Position numbers and translations under genes: made by a program. A stretch of 64,000 nucleotides of DNA. Origin: Hypomesus transpacificus (lineage: Eukaryota; Chordata; Actinopteri; Osmeriformes; Osmeridae). Position 1 is the first letter of the stretch; every line of letters starts with the position of its first letter. The notes under the pieces are model-generated. The model searched no databases. It was not told where the DNA came from and saw nothing but the letters and a program-made list of their open reading frames with translations. This document shows, in pieces, positions 17,712 to 43,068 of the stretch. The DNA is taken from NCBI RefSeq assembly GCF_021917145.1, contig NC_061081.1, forward strand, positions 8,408,769 through 8,472,768, written 5' to 3'.

Positions 17712-19915
17712 TTCTTATATCCTGTCCTGGTGCTTGTGAGATTCACAGTGTGAAGGCTTTATTGTCAGTCAAACAAGAAGACAGTGAGCAGAAGAGAGAT
17801 GGCAGAGAGAGAGAGCCCCACCATGGATGGCTGAAGCTGGTGACAACCTCACCATCATGTTGAGGTCCAGGACCACACTACCAAGCAGACACATCGCTGG
17901 GTTGGAACCTATTCGTTTCAAAACGACATGTGACATTGTACACACTGTATATCCTTTTTATGCTGTGAATGCTAACAAGAACAAAATGATCCCTCTTTTT
18001 CAAAATACAGACTGAAGACTTTGTTCATTAAGCCAGTTCTATCAAGGGGTTATTGTGCGTTAACTACTCAGTAGACAGCAAGAGGAAGGAGCTAGCAGAG
18101 GGAAGAGAGGCCTCTTCTCTTTCTCGTAGGTAGTGGTTTTAAGACAACATGATTCAAAAGACCCCATAGCTTTTGCTCGTCACCCATATCTCATAGCTTT
18201 TAGCCCAAGTGCAGTAACTTGCACTGCACATTAGCGTTAGCTTAACAAGACACAGGTACAGCTAATTTAGTGACTTTAGTTATTTTGACCCTCCTAATGC
18301 AAACACATCATCAGACATTAGACAAAGACTGGGGGTTCTATAGAAGGCTAAAGGCAGACTTGGTGTTTTAAAGCTCTCTGTGAAAGAATTAGGCCCTGGT
18401 CCAAAACTGACCATTAGCCCCTTACTCCCTGCTTTAGGAGATGTTAAAAGGTTGGGTGCCAAGCAGAAAGACAGAACTCCTCATGACCTATCAGGGGCCA
18501 GGGTGGGAGTAGATCCAACCTGCCTCCACCAATCAGAACATCTTAGTGGCAAGGGGGTGTTGGAGAGATTAGAGGAATATGTTTGGATTTGGGCATTCAC
18601 TTATATAAAAAAAGGAAAAATTGATTAGAAAATACAGGCCTTCCTTTCTGAAGGTCTCCCACATACACTGATAGTGTAGAAAACAACATCATAACCGCAT
18701 ATACACTTTCAACAACAAAAAAATGACTGTTGTAAAAAATTATGATAGAGAGAAGCGATTGGCCAGAAACGACTAAGGCAGCTATGCAAATAAACACCCC
18801 TTTGAGGTGTCTCAATAGGCTAAGGGTGTTTCTAGGGCTGTTACCATCAACTATTATGGTATTTGAGTATTGTGCTAATTATTTGATTTAAAAAAAAATA
18901 TATACTTTCAACCCTCCACACTGGCCGTGAATAGTCCATTGCACTGTGAAGGTCCTCTTTATAATTGTAAGATAAAAAATCTTTAATTACATGTTAGTTA
19001 CATGATTATGCAGTAATATTACAGCTCTTGCATTACCAGTGGTATAATTTTGTAAGGCAATATTTTCTCAATTTGTATTATTGTTATTTTCTTATCTGAG
19101 TGAATGAACAAATCTTGGACTACCAGAACAGTTGTTAGTGACAGCCCAAGTTAACAGTTTGCTTTCACCTTCACCTGACCGGAAGAAACAGGAAGTACTG
19201 GCAGTGTAGTGGAAGTGTGAGTTTGCTCTCATTCCTCACTACTCTTGTATGTCTGTAAAACTGGAGGAGACAAGGAGAGGGAAACCAGTTTAGACAACTT
19301 AAGATGCACACATTACCTTCCTACCCTCCTTAAAGACAGAAATGTCTCAAACGCGAGAAGAAAACAAATAAATCAAAACTATTTGGTAACAAAAGTGTAC
19401 TTCAATTACTATAAAGTTATAATACAAAAAAAGTGAAATTGTACCTCAGCTAAAGCTTATAAAATATCATAAGAATACAATAATAATATAATAATATTCC
19501 TTGGTCCATAGAAACTGTTACCATAATAATGTTTTTTCCCCACACAGGTTTCCCTTGCACACAAGCAGTACATCTTCAAGCCCTCATGTTGGAACATCCT
19601 CAATAGAAAAGGTGTGTGGTGAAAGTCGTTCACAGGCGACCGTAGTATAAAAAAAAGTTCCTTTTACAAAACAGGCTTTTGTCAAAGTGAGGTGGTTGAT
19701 GAAAGAAATGTAAGCGAAATCCCTTAAGAGTCAAGTCCGACACATCGCTCATTTCCAATAACGGCCACACGTGGGCACCAGAGGCACCAGAAAGATGTTT
19801 CAAAGTCTCATGTCTTTTCATCCTTCTTCTCAGCTCAAGTGCTCCTTCAAATGGTCATCAAGTACATAGTCCCATACAGGTCCATAAGCCTCCACATGCA
19901 CGCACACACACTCCG

Positions 19916-24134
<4,219 letters not shown>

Positions 24135-24324
24135 CTTCCACAGTCTCCAAAAAAGTCCAACAATCGCGAGATCCCACCCTCTACCCCCTACAAAAAGCCA
24201 ACGGGACAACGGAACTAGACTGAAGGAATAGGCAGAGGGAGAGAAAGAGGGGGAGGTGTGACGGGGAAAAAGGGGTGAGAACAGGGGGGAGCGACTGACG
24301 GAGGGCAGACGCCACAACAACAGG

Positions 24325-24332
24325 CGTGGGAA
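24325..24332 (+). promoter_or_regulatory. Consensus RBPJ site upstream of rbpj (site 1)
   Basis: CGTGGGAA, a perfect match to the CSL/RBPJ consensus (C/T)GTGGGAA, about 190 bp upstream of the rbpj start codon. In context it reads ggcgtgggaaag. Function is inferred only from the motif and its position. Confidence 0.55.
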
Positions 24333-24467
24333 AGTTCAAACGTCGCGCGAGAACAGAAAAACTCTCACAATAGACGATAATGGAGTGAGACCCAGCGTAT
24401 CGCGAGATAAGGTGATACCCTTATAACCTGGTAGGACTTTTTCACAAGGTTCTAAACTGTAACTCGA

Positions 24468-24475
24468 TTCCCACG
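24468..24475 (-). promoter_or_regulatory. Consensus RBPJ site upstream of rbpj (site 2)
   Basis: TTCCCACG on the plus strand is CGTGGGAA on the minus strand. It is a second perfect match, 143 bp from site 1 and in opposite orientation, with the same two preceding bases (ggcgtgggaa). The spacing is too long for a classical paired SPS element (about 15-19 bp). Confidence 0.55.
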
Positions 24476-24740
24476 CCTTTGTTGAGCAGTAAACTACAGC
24501 TCGATGAGAGGCGCTTGAGTCTAACCGACAGTCAACCAAGAGCGAAAATGGCAGTTTTAGAATATGCTGTTGCTTTCTGAGATTTCTACACAATTGTAAA
24601 AATAAAAGTTTATAACTGGTTCTCATTAAAAAGCGTTAAGTTTAGTCAAAACACCAAGGCAGCACGTTTTTAGATACTTTATTGATTTGAGGTGGCGCTC
24701 CTAGTGAAGTAATGAAAACACACACAATCAGTCAAGTAAG

Positions 24741-24746
24741 TTTATT
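24741..24746 (-). promoter_or_regulatory. hgsnat: Candidate poly(A) signal of hgsnat
   Basis: TTTATT on plus is AATAAA on minus, about 1 kb after the hgsnat stop codon. A second one lies at 24678-24683. The AT-rich stretch 24750-25750 has no coding potential and is best read as hgsnat 3'UTR, so hgsnat would end only about 0.5-0.6 kb before the rbpj start codon. Confidence 0.4.
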
Positions 24747-25375
24747 AAAATATAAGATTACATTTATATTACATTCATATAAAAAAGCATAATGAATCTT
24801 TTTGAAAAAGTTCAATTTCATGTTATAATAAAACCATTTATACAATTTTGTTCACACTTACAATAAATGACACAGAAGAGTTTTAGGGACAGGTCAGTAT
24901 TTACTCAATATAGTGTGTAGGTCAGGTTATCATTTTGTACTGATGTACTGATTTTGTGCAACTGTATTAAAGTTGTATTATTTTCTATAGTGTTATGGCA
25001 CATCGCTTGCTGTTGATCTAAAGTTGTAATTTGAAGTGTAATCAGTTACTTGGATACATTCTTCAGGACAAGTGCAATATATTTTGTAGATGTTTTGTGA
25101 GTCCTTTAATTGGGAGATAATACAGGTATATGTATGACAGGTTTTTGGCACAGAAATCACTGACTGAGGTGCATGATTCATACACAGACAAATGTGCCTA
25201 TGCACACACTTGTATAACCCACTCCAAGGTGATTAGCAACAGACCTTCATTGAATTATTATTTTACATAGTACCTGAGACCTATAATCTGGATTGAAACA
25301 CATGGTACACCAGTGTTTATAAAGATTGAGACAAAAACCAAACATGCCCCTCCCTGAAACTCTTCTCCAGGTCCC

Positions 25376-25494
25376 AACACAGACCCCAGACCAGTTGTTC
25401 CTGAGTGAAAATGTCTTCATTTTGAAGGGCTGGACTGTCTTGTTATCCTAACACAGACCCCAGACCAGTTGTTCTTGAGTGATAATGCCTTCAA
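25376..25494. repeat. Short direct duplication in the hgsnat 3' region
   Basis: A segment of about 43 bp (acacagaccccagaccagtt, then gttc(c/t)tgagtga(a/t)aatg(t/c)cttca) occurs at about 25376-25419 and again at about 25450-25493, offset 74 bp, with three differences. Confidence 0.85.
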
Positions 25495-25752
25495 TGTCAG
25501 TGGCCAGTTTACCCATTGCCATAAACTGGACTTTTGAGAGCACACTGCTGTGGCTTGACACTCATCGCCTACAGAGTGGGAGGAATGGTCAGCATGGTCA
25601 GGGTCCTTGTGTTTGGCATTTTCAAGCAGAATGAGGCACTGTCGTACATGACCTCAATATAACATGATCCAAGTTGTCCATCTTATAAGGTTTTACTAGG
25701 TTGCGTCTCTTTTTTTACTCGATCCATCATCCTCCCCGTTTCCACAACGCAC

Positions 25753-28700
25753 CTAGATCTTCCAGAAGATCTTCTTCCTGTACAGCAGGAAGGAGATAAG
25801 GACCCAAAGAGAAGTGGCCAGCAGGTTCTGGGTCAGATGCGCAGCATGTGATTGGCTGTTGGCCATCTTCCAGCGGAAGGGGAAGTAATCCTCAAAGACC
25901 TCGTGACCCACGTACACCAGGATCGAGTTCATACCTGCAGCAGGGGTCAGAGGTCAAATATGTGGCCAAATCGAGCAGGTGGTTGAGCAGGTCTGAGGCC
26001 GGTTGAGAGCAGGTGTGTGTACCTGGGTAGTAGAAAGGAGCTCCAGACCACCAGTGCTTCACATCTACAGTGTAGTACACCAGGACCAGGACCACGTAAG
26101 CAAGACACGCCAGCGTGGTCACGTACGACAGGGACCTGATAACACCCACACACAATCATTACACCGCTTGCAAGTTGCATCTTACATAGCTCAGGCAAAA
26201 TAATGAAAATAGCTCTGCATTAGTGTCCTGACTATTTGAGGGAATTGCTCACCACAGGTTCTTATTGACTGGGATGAAGCCTTGGTCTCGGGAACACTTC
26301 GTCAGTGTGGCCGATATCACTCCCTGTGTGAAGCACGGCGTACATTCAGAGACGCCTCACAGTCACAATTCCCTGCGGTGGGAATCAAACTCACAAACCC
26401 AGGAAGCTGGGCCACTAGGAACATTCTAGGCTCATATGTGGACACCCATTCGAAGTGAGACCGTATTTTATATAATTTATTTTTGAAAAAGATGTAAACC
26501 CCCAGACAGACACACAGGAAGGAAGGACTATCTATATGACTGTATTTCCTGTGGCATGATCGGCTCACCAATATGAGACCCCAAATGAGAAACCTGCTGA
26601 TGACGCTGTAGTGAAGTTCCTTGTAGTGTAGAAGTATCTTTCCTGCCTGAAAACCACACACAAAACAATTAAGCCAAGAAGTGTCAACGTTGATCTACAT
26701 TTTTCCACTCCCTCTCTGCAGCTGTGCCAGGCAGAAACGGTCCCCAATATGTGTACAATTACAAAGGATACACGTGCACATGAAAAAGAGGGGGGGGGTT
26801 AAGAGACACTACAGACCTGCAGGCCTAGGAACGCCATCAGTACAGAGTTGATGCTGCCCAGCACTCCCTCTGGGTCAAAGGGCATGTGACTGAAGTAGAT
26901 CACCTGACAAATCAACAGACACAGCAAGCTGGATAAAACAAGCACATAACTCAACCACCACCAGGCTCTTTGCAACCAACTCTTCTGTCCCATTCGGCTC
27001 TTTGTGCCTGTGGTTGAGTGGTCGTTTGTTGTGTGGTCACTCACGTGAGAGGTTGGGGTCTGGTAGATGTGTCTGTCCCCCAGGAGCCAGCGGTCGATGT
27101 AGCCCGTGGCCCCGCCGGTGCAGTTTGGATAGAGGCCCATGTCCCCGATGCCTCCGGGACCCAGATACCCGCTGGAGGGAAGAGGTCCATACGTCAATTA
27201 CATGCCCAGACACATGGGGGGGGGGGGGGGGGGGCACAAGTTTTAAATAATGTACTTTTGCTCTTATGGAAATAAATTGGTACTTTTATTCACCAAACTG
27301 GCATTCAACTGATCCCAATGTAGATACACGTGTGCAATATTGAAACCTTTTGCCCCCCAGTGTACATACACACAGAATCAAAACCGGGAGGTTACACCCA
27401 TTCAGTTATTCACTCACTCACTCACTTTGGACAGTCTGGCACAGGGAGCAGAAAGGTGAGACACAACCAGAGCGTTTCCAGGGCGACTACGACCAGCCAG
27501 GCCGGCCAGTAGAGAAGAAACTCCCTGACAGGGAACCACCAGGCATCCTGGGAAGGGGGGAGGGGGGGGTATAATCATCATAATCCTGGAAAACTCAGAT
27601 CCTCAGATGTTGTAATTTGAGTCAATAAGTAGCCTGTTAAAATGACTGGGGTATGAAGTGAATCACAGACATTATGGCGCTTCTGTGTTGTTCTGACCAT
27701 AGGGAGGTTGTCCAGGCGTGTCCGGGCCACACACAGGTCCAGACATGCCACCACCAGGTAAGAGAAGGCCAGTCGCTGCAGTACTCCAGGGATACGCAGG
27801 GTGTCCCATGACACTGCGCACACACACACACATGCTCAACAGTTAAAGCAGATGTAGATGTGTACATGTCTCTGTGAGTCTCCATGAGTGTGTGTGTGTG
27901 CGCGTGCACAAACATGCGTCAGTACTCACAGGGGCCCAGGCAGTAGTTGGGGTTGATTATGAAGACGCCTATGAGGAAGAGCTGCATGCTCCTCCATGCA
28001 GTCTTCCACAGGAGAGAGCAGCGCGTGGAGCCCCCTCGCAGCATGGAGTGAATGGACAGGGCTATGGATGTCCCCATGATGAACACAAACCTGGAAGGAG
28101 AGATGGACGGAGGAAGGGAGAGAGAGAAGAGTTTGAAAAAGAGCAAATCAAAATAGGAAAGCTGGTCAGTGTCCCTGTTGCTGAGCAACCATAAAAATAT
28201 TCAATAAACGGGGCGTATTACCATGGAAATACCAGGTCAGCAATGGTCAGCCCTGAGAAGACAAGACAAGGACTGTTATAGCTGATGGCCAGAGAGAGCA
28301 AACGGAGGAGAGGGAGGAGGAGGAAGAGAGGGAGGCAGAGGGGGAGGAGACTCACCATTCCAGCTCTCGTGCCTGAAGAACCAGTACCTGCCTCCACCGT
28401 AGTTCACAAACACCATGATCACCAAGGACAACCTGAGGAGACGTGGACCACAGGTACATGGAGTCACACACATACACTCTGAGGACGAGAGGAGGGAGGG
28501 ATGGAGGCGGGAGATGTACAGTTGGAGAAGTAACGGTAGGAGAGAGCCATGGAGATATGAGGATGAGGAAGCCAGGAAGGAAGCACAGATGATGGGACGA
28601 GAGATGATGGAGATGTGGAAGGAATTGTCCAAGTGGAGATGGAGGGATGTGGGCGTAGAGGTCTAGAGGTGTGTGTGTGTGTGTGTGGGGGGGGGGGACA

Positions 28701-31700
28701 TACCCTCTGAAGGTGTCCAGAGACCGAAGCCTCTTGGTGGGGGCTGGCTGGGTGGGAAGGATGGTGTCTGTGGCCGTCTCTACTGTCCTGCCTGGAGTTC
28801 CAAGTTCCTGGAGAGGGGGATGTGTAGGGAGAGGGGGATGAAGAGCAAAGAAGTGACACACATTTACAACAACAAAAAAGGACTGATGGAGACCGAGGGA
28901 GAGCAGGACAGACAAGGAGAAGAGGAAATGGGCTCTAAGGATACTGAAAAGTAGAGAACGACAGAAAACGTGAGAAGAAGAACTCTGTGTTTGGAATATG
29001 GAGTCAACGTTTTTGTACACTCCAACATCCTGTACTTCCACAGTCACTGAGCCCGGTCTGGGATTCTCCTTTTATGACGATACTCACAGAGTTGATGAGC
29101 CTCTCCGTTTCCATGGAGTTGCCCAACCGCAGCATTACATTCCTCACCGCATCCAGCCTGCACCAGACATGACCAGTCGATTAGGAGAAAGCCTACCAAC
29201 AATGGAAGGCGTCTTGCACTCAAAATAACAGCGTGACGAGTTTAGGAATCCCACACCAACACATGCACCGACACAAACGCACAGCATCACCATGAGGCAA
29301 GTTATTTAACTGTGTGACATTGGTCAAGGGACAACTGTACCGTGTGATCGAGCCTGCGATGGCCCAGACTATGGCCAGCCCAGTGAAGAGGAGGGAGGCT
29401 ATCAGGATGGCTGGGAGGAGGACAGGAGAATCACAACATTAACATGTACCTATGTGAAGGCATGCTTGTGTTTGACTGTCCAAATGTGTACCGTGTGTAT
29501 GTATATGTATGTTGGAGAGATGCAGCTAAGCTGTTACTGGTGTGTGCGTGCACTGTGTCTGTATATTCCACTCACGTATGTAGATGTTGACTGGCTCTTT
29601 GTCGGTGATCAAGGAGCAGTTGACCACCGAGGAGTCATTGAGGTTCTTCACCCATATAGAGTAGTTTCCTTGCTCCCCAAAGTGAAACTGAACCCTGACA
29701 CACGAGGTCGACACTCGTTAAACAACACATTCAAGGAAACATGGTAAACATACTTGTGTGTGTACAATTGGGTCTGGTGTGTGTGCATGTGAGTGTGTGT
29801 AGGAGGCTGTGTGTGTGATTGGGTCTGGTGTGTGTGGGTCATTGCATGTACAAGTGTTTGTGGGGTTCTGTGCATGTGTGGAATTTGTGAGAGTGTGTCT
29901 GAATGGGGGTGTGTGTGTGAGAGAGTGTGTGTGAGAGTGTGTGTGTGTGTGTTGGGGCCCACCTGCAGAGCTCCAGATTAACAGGGGTGCTGTTGAGCTG
30001 CAGGGTGATGCCATGCTGCGTGCCCACAGTAAAGTCCACCGAGCTGGGCATGCCAGGACCCGGCCCAGCCGGTACCACGCCCAGGGGCTGGAGCAAACAC
30101 TAACACACACAGAGGTTCAGTCATTCATTCACTGGTACTAATCCAGAGTAGAGGTGAGGGCTGTATACAGTGAAGACTGACTGTGAAAAGTACTGTCTAC
30201 ACTCATTACTTCACTGTTTGCCTAAATTGTTTTGCACAGATTAGTTGTTTAGTAATAGGTACATTTCACCATACGTGGTACACCTTTCTCTATATTAGAA
30301 GTTTTGTATTCATATCTATATTGACAATCATCTGTACAAGTACTAAGCTCTCTGAGTACTGTGAGTAATGTGTACTGTGAGTAAAGTATACTGACTACTA
30401 AGCATTGTGTACTGTTAATACTCAGTACTATAAGTACTCTGTTAACTGTGTTACCTGGTAGCAGTGGTCGGATAGCCATGAGACCACCATTTCACTATCC
30501 AGCTCATTATTGATGGTCAGAGAAGCCTCATCCATCTTGTGAACGGTGAACTTCCGCCGATGAGGGTGGGCTGAGGAATGACAAAATAAGTTTACACAAG
30601 GTTCTTGTATTTTTGGGGGGAGATTGAGTTACACACATAGATAAAAATAGACACAGAGAGACACAAAGTCAAGATGTATAAATAGGTGTACACATCACGG
30701 ACACAGCTAGAGATGGTACACAATCCACATGAAGCTGACACACATCAGCATGGCGGTCACGCACGCACGCGATTAACTATACCAGTTTGACCAAAATCCT
30801 TCAGACAGACAGCAATGCATTATGTTCACCCTCTACTTGTCGTAATGTTAGGATTCAAGTTGCTAATTACTAATACAACATTAGCTACCCAACTAATAAC
30901 TGTTTTTCTTGTTTAAATGCCTTAAATAAGAACATACCTTGAGGCGGACGGCAACCAAACTAATGTTTTATGGGTGGCCAATTTAAGGATACATGAGTTA
31001 GACAAGTTGTATGAGGCAGACTTCTTTCAAAGCAGCTAGCTGGTTAGCCTAGCTATCTAACCATCTAGCTAGTTGAGACTGGCATTTGAGCACTGAGCAG
31101 TGACAAGACCGTATCTTGGAGGGGGCTGGGGTTTGCGTTTACGGCTTCCACCCAGATGTCACATGCTTTATTAATCCGCTTCTGTGGCGGGGAAAAAATC
31201 AGTTTGGTGGGAAATTTAAATCTCCCGAATTGGCCACTTGTCACACTCACAACGCTCGCTTGGCCCACCAAAATCGTCTTGCCGACGAGTTTGTCATTTT
31301 AGCTATGCTAGCTACCTCGCATACTTGAACGAGGAGACCAGTCATATAGTACTAGCATAAGCCTAGCAATATTATTCTAGTACATGCTAACGTTACTGAC
31401 TAGCCAAATGCTGCAGCACAACAGTGATTTTCATCAATTACTTCCTGTACTTTCAATTCCCATCCAAAACAAGTGTACCTAGCGAATACCAGCGGTTTCC
31501 ATCGTATGGTATGGTGAGATGATGTTAGCTACAGTGGCTATGACAGTGTAGACAGCCAGACTGCTCGCTCGAGCTAGTGCTAGCTAACTGGCTAGTAGAC
31601 TAGCTACCTACAATACTCGTGTTATTTCTACTTACAAGATAATTCGCCTGACAGTGGTGCCACGCAAACAGCAACCAGCAATGTAATCACAGTCAGAAAT

Positions 31701-31810
31701 AAAACATTATGTCGCCTTTCACTCATTTTCACGACTTTATCACTTCCTTCTTGTCCCCGGACACCCCAACCAGCGTTTGAGAGTTTTCTCCTAATTTTTC
31801 TTTTTTCCAT
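25753..31810 (-). CDS. hgsnat: Heparan-alpha-glucosaminide N-acetyltransferase
   Basis: Lysosomal multi-pass enzyme that moves acetyl from cytosolic acetyl-CoA to terminal glucosamine of heparan sulfate inside the lysosome. Eighteen exons on the minus strand: 31636-31810, 30455-30570, 29963-30087, 29576-29694, 29341-29410, 29088-29157, 28704-28807, 28356-28432, 28222-28252, 27930-28090, 27698-27813, 27426-27547, 27045-27171, 26817-26903, 26569-26646, 26253-26323, 26023-26135 and 25753-25934. All phases fit. The protein is 647 aa from the first Met or 619 aa from Met29; human HGSNAT also has 18 exons and about 635 aa. Landmarks: a luminal N-terminal domain ([17 protein letters not shown]), LRSLDTFRG, the conserved His in FFRHESWNG (equivalent of the human active-site His), [31 protein letters not shown] and the C-terminal KKIFWKI, matching the human end. 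Met29 (31726) fits best because a signal-anchor-like hydrophobic run follows it. Confidence 0.95.
27213..27235. repeat. Poly(G) run in an hgsnat intron
   Basis: About 20 consecutive G on the plus strand between hgsnat exons 12 and 13. Such a run is prone to assembly or sequencing error, so its exact length is unreliable. Confidence 0.8.
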
Positions 31811-32934
31811 AATATTTAGACTACCGAGCTAGCTACTTCCGATTCCTCCTCGTTTCTGACATGTCTAGTATTGGGTGAGAAAGGGGACAGAGTAAAGTAC
31901 AATTATGGATTTTCAAGAATACGTTGAGGAATTGAGATATATTGTTGTGGCATTGATGTTTATTATACCATTTAACATAACATTTATCGGATATGACATA
32001 GTTATTTGTTACTATGTATCAACATTAACTAGGCTACAAGCCTGGAAAAAAACGCCTTCCTACTTCTTCAGTTTGAGTGAATACTGGTCGTCGCAGTGGC
32101 TGGCCTACCATGGCATTATTTTTATTGCCACCAGGTGGACTTCAATTTCAAGTTCTGAGCCGAGTCGCGTTCCACTCGGGAATGCTAAATTGGTTAATTT
32201 AGGGAGATTTTATGTCAAATGTCCCTTTAAATTCAATATAATTAGCCTTCCATGGGTGACAACGTTTTATGGATGTCTGTTTATGTGCAAAATACAATAT
32301 CTAATGTAGAATACTATTACAAGGCTGCTCGGGAGTGCCCTTGTCCCTCTCGCTCTCTCGCTCTCTCACACTCACACACACTCCAGAGTAGCGTGCACCA
32401 CTACACTGTTGCAAGCGCGCACACTTCATTGCACAACCCCTTAGCGCGTGCACCACACGTAGGAACCTGACTTGATAAAACATACGAGAGACAGAACAAT
32501 TCCAGTTGCCCATGTTTTTGTGTAGGGCTGCACTTCAGTTTAATTGCCTAGGTAACGATATAGAAAGTAACGACAGCATCTAATTGCAGCCTCTGCGGCT
32601 GTTGCTAGGATGAATTCACCCAATCATCGGCCCACCCTCACAGAGGGCTGGAATTGCATGACATCATACATCCCCGACTGGCTTTATTAAAAATCTTCCC
32701 CGCTGCATCGGCAAACACCGTGCAAACGGCAAAACGTTTTTATTGTAATGGTCACCTTACATCCATAGAGCTGTGCCATTCTTGGATTGGCCCCGGTATC
32801 GCCGTTTGTATAGGATTCTGGGAGGAGCGTTCTTTACGCACGGGGAATGGCGGAGTAGGAAAGAGATGGGGGCTTGACATAATATTATCCCACTCTTTTG
32901 TTTCTCTGCTGTGATCAACTCGGTGACTCTCACA
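31811..32934. other. Intergenic region between hgsnat and wbp1 (divergent promoters)
   Basis: hgsnat is read leftward from about 31.8 kb and wbp1 rightward from about 32.9 kb, so this 1.1-kb interval holds both promoters. It also contains the 134-codon frame at 31905-32309, listed separately. A CT tract lies at about 32345-32385. Confidence 0.5.
31905..32309 (+). CDS. Hypothetical 134-aa protein, possibly chance ORF
   Basis: An open frame starts 95 bp from the hgsnat first Met in divergent orientation. The start context is good (A at -3, G at +4). Residues about 11-42 form a hydrophobic stretch (ALMFIIPFNITFIGYDIVIC) that could span a membrane. I do not recognise the protein, and the remainder is compositionally ordinary. 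The region is AT-rich, so chance is a real possibility. It could also be the first part of a spliced transcript from a shared hgsnat promoter. Confidence 0.2.
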   Translation: MDFQEYVEELRYIVVALMFIIPFNITFIGYDIVICYYVSTLTRLQAWKKTPSYFFSLSEYWSSQWLAYHGIIFIATRWTSISSSEPSRVPLGNAKLVNLGRFYVKCPFKFNIISLPWVTTFYGCLFMCKIQYLM

Positions 32935-41323
<8,389 letters not shown>

Positions 41324-41640
41324 TCATAAAGTCAACGAATGAGACCCAGTCTATCCTGTCAGGTGACCGACAACCTGACTTGACTGATAACCTATGAGGA
41401 TATGGGTATGTTTACTGTGGCCGCATCCCCCCACCTGATGTTCAGTGTAGAGGGGATACAAGGCCTGAATACCAACTAATGTCTACCTGTGGTTTTATCG
41501 GTTTAGAGCCATGGTCTAGTGCCATGGTCTGGTCAGGTGCATAGGTTCCTGTTATGAACTGCTTGTTTTGCTTACGTGCCAGAGAGGGACACTGTTTATC
41601 CTGCTGAGCTCTCATGGAGAACAAAGACATCTTTTTAATT

Positions 41641-41660
41641 CCCCCCCCCCCCCCCCCCCC
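41641..41660. repeat. Poly(C) run in the wbp1 3' region
   Basis: Twenty consecutive C on plus, about 320 bp after the wbp1 stop codon. Confidence 0.8.
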
Positions 41661-43057
41661 AAAGAGCATAAGCAAAGCAGCAGTGAAAATGCTAATGCCG
41701 TTGGCTAGCCTTCTCTTATTGTCACACACAAACTGTCACTCGCACTCACATACATGCACACACACACGCACACACACACACACAGACACACACACAGGAA
41801 GAGAAACAACAGCTGCGTGGAGCTGTGTGAAGTCAGAATAATGTTCACTTAGTGTCCGATACAGACCCACACACACATCTGCTCAGTCTTTAGCTCTGAG
41901 CCTGCCTTTTCAATTTGCATTAAAAAGTCCCTTCCACTCCTCCTTTGCCCTTCCCCTGTCTCTCTCTCTACCTCTATCTCTCTACTTGTCTTGGAAGACC
42001 ACACATAGACACACACACACACACACTGCTTGGTCTATGATATCTATATCAATAATGCCAAAGCAATAACAACATGATCGAAGGTGAATGTCTAGGACTA
42101 ATCATTGGAAAACTGGGAGGTTGTGTGTCTGCCAAAATTCACATCTCCTGGGTATTCTCCGGTGTTTTCCTTTGCATTTGGTCGCTTTGTCGTTTAGTAT
42201 GTCTCTCCGGTATTCTCCAGTTGTCCAGTGCCAGTTGATGAAGTACAGTAACAGAACACCACACCACCAACTGAGGAATTCCAGTCACTGTCGTTTCATG
42301 TTGTTGCAGTCTGACCTGGAATTCTGCTTGTCCTGTCAGAATATCTGTCAGAACATATGTGTACTTCCCCACTGATATTGAATGTAATGTTTTGCCTAAT
42401 GGTGGATAACTGTTTGAAATGTACAACATGGAACTCATGGGATAGAGCCTACTGCTCATTGAAATAACAGGATATCACTGCTCCATGAAGTGAACTTTGA
42501 ACTTTAAAGCAGTTCATGAAAGACTTACTGTGTGAATTTAAGTGCCCATATCACTCACGTTTGTTCTAATACTATTTCTTGGACTTTGTGAAGTGAACAT
42601 TTTTATTTATTTATTTTTGGGGGGGGGATTTGGTGAACCACATGTTTGCATATCAACAAGGATTGTTCTTATCATGAGATAGTAAGACATGCGGTCTCAG
42701 AGGATAATTGCACACCACTCTGCTTTGATGTTTGTCGGATATACTCTCAGAGTGCTACGTAGACCCATTGGTTATTGCTGGAAAGCCCAGTGTAAAGGTT
42801 TTTGGACATAATCATTTTCAGAATAGTTGTTTAACTGCTTTTAAAGCCTTTTGGTTTCAAAGTAGAACTTCACCTCTGGACTGTGTGGAACTGTGTGGAA
42901 CCGTGCAAGAAATGTTTTCGCTCCAGGGACGAGGAAGACTGCTTACTGTGGTACACTCCTGTTGGAGTGCAGGATCATTCTACCTTTTGTTACAGGACAA
43001 CATGCTTCACCACAACGGCGCTCACTGTGATTAGAACCAAAAGCCCTTTTATTTCTG

Positions 43058-43068
43058 ATTAAATTAAA
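43058..43068 (+). promoter_or_regulatory. wbp1: Candidate poly(A) signal of wbp1
   Basis: Two overlapping ATTAAA hexamers (43058-43063 and 43063-43068) followed about 12 bp later by ggggtgtgtgtctttttgtt, a good GU-rich downstream element. It would give a 3'UTR of about 1.75 kb. AATAAA at 44964 is an alternative. Confidence 0.4.

Larger units (their letters stand above)
15482..19915. other. Region between stim2 and rbpj
   Basis: Contains the stim2 promoter side (15.5-16.4 kb, with several CpGs near 16.18-16.38 kb) and, at the far end, the probable rbpj 3'UTR (below 19.9 kb). In between are a (CA)n tract at 16608-16670, the LINE fragment at 17222-17711 and unassigned AT-rich DNA. In the human genome CCKAR and TBC1D19 lie between RBPJ and STIM2. 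I see no trace of either here. Confidence 0.5.
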
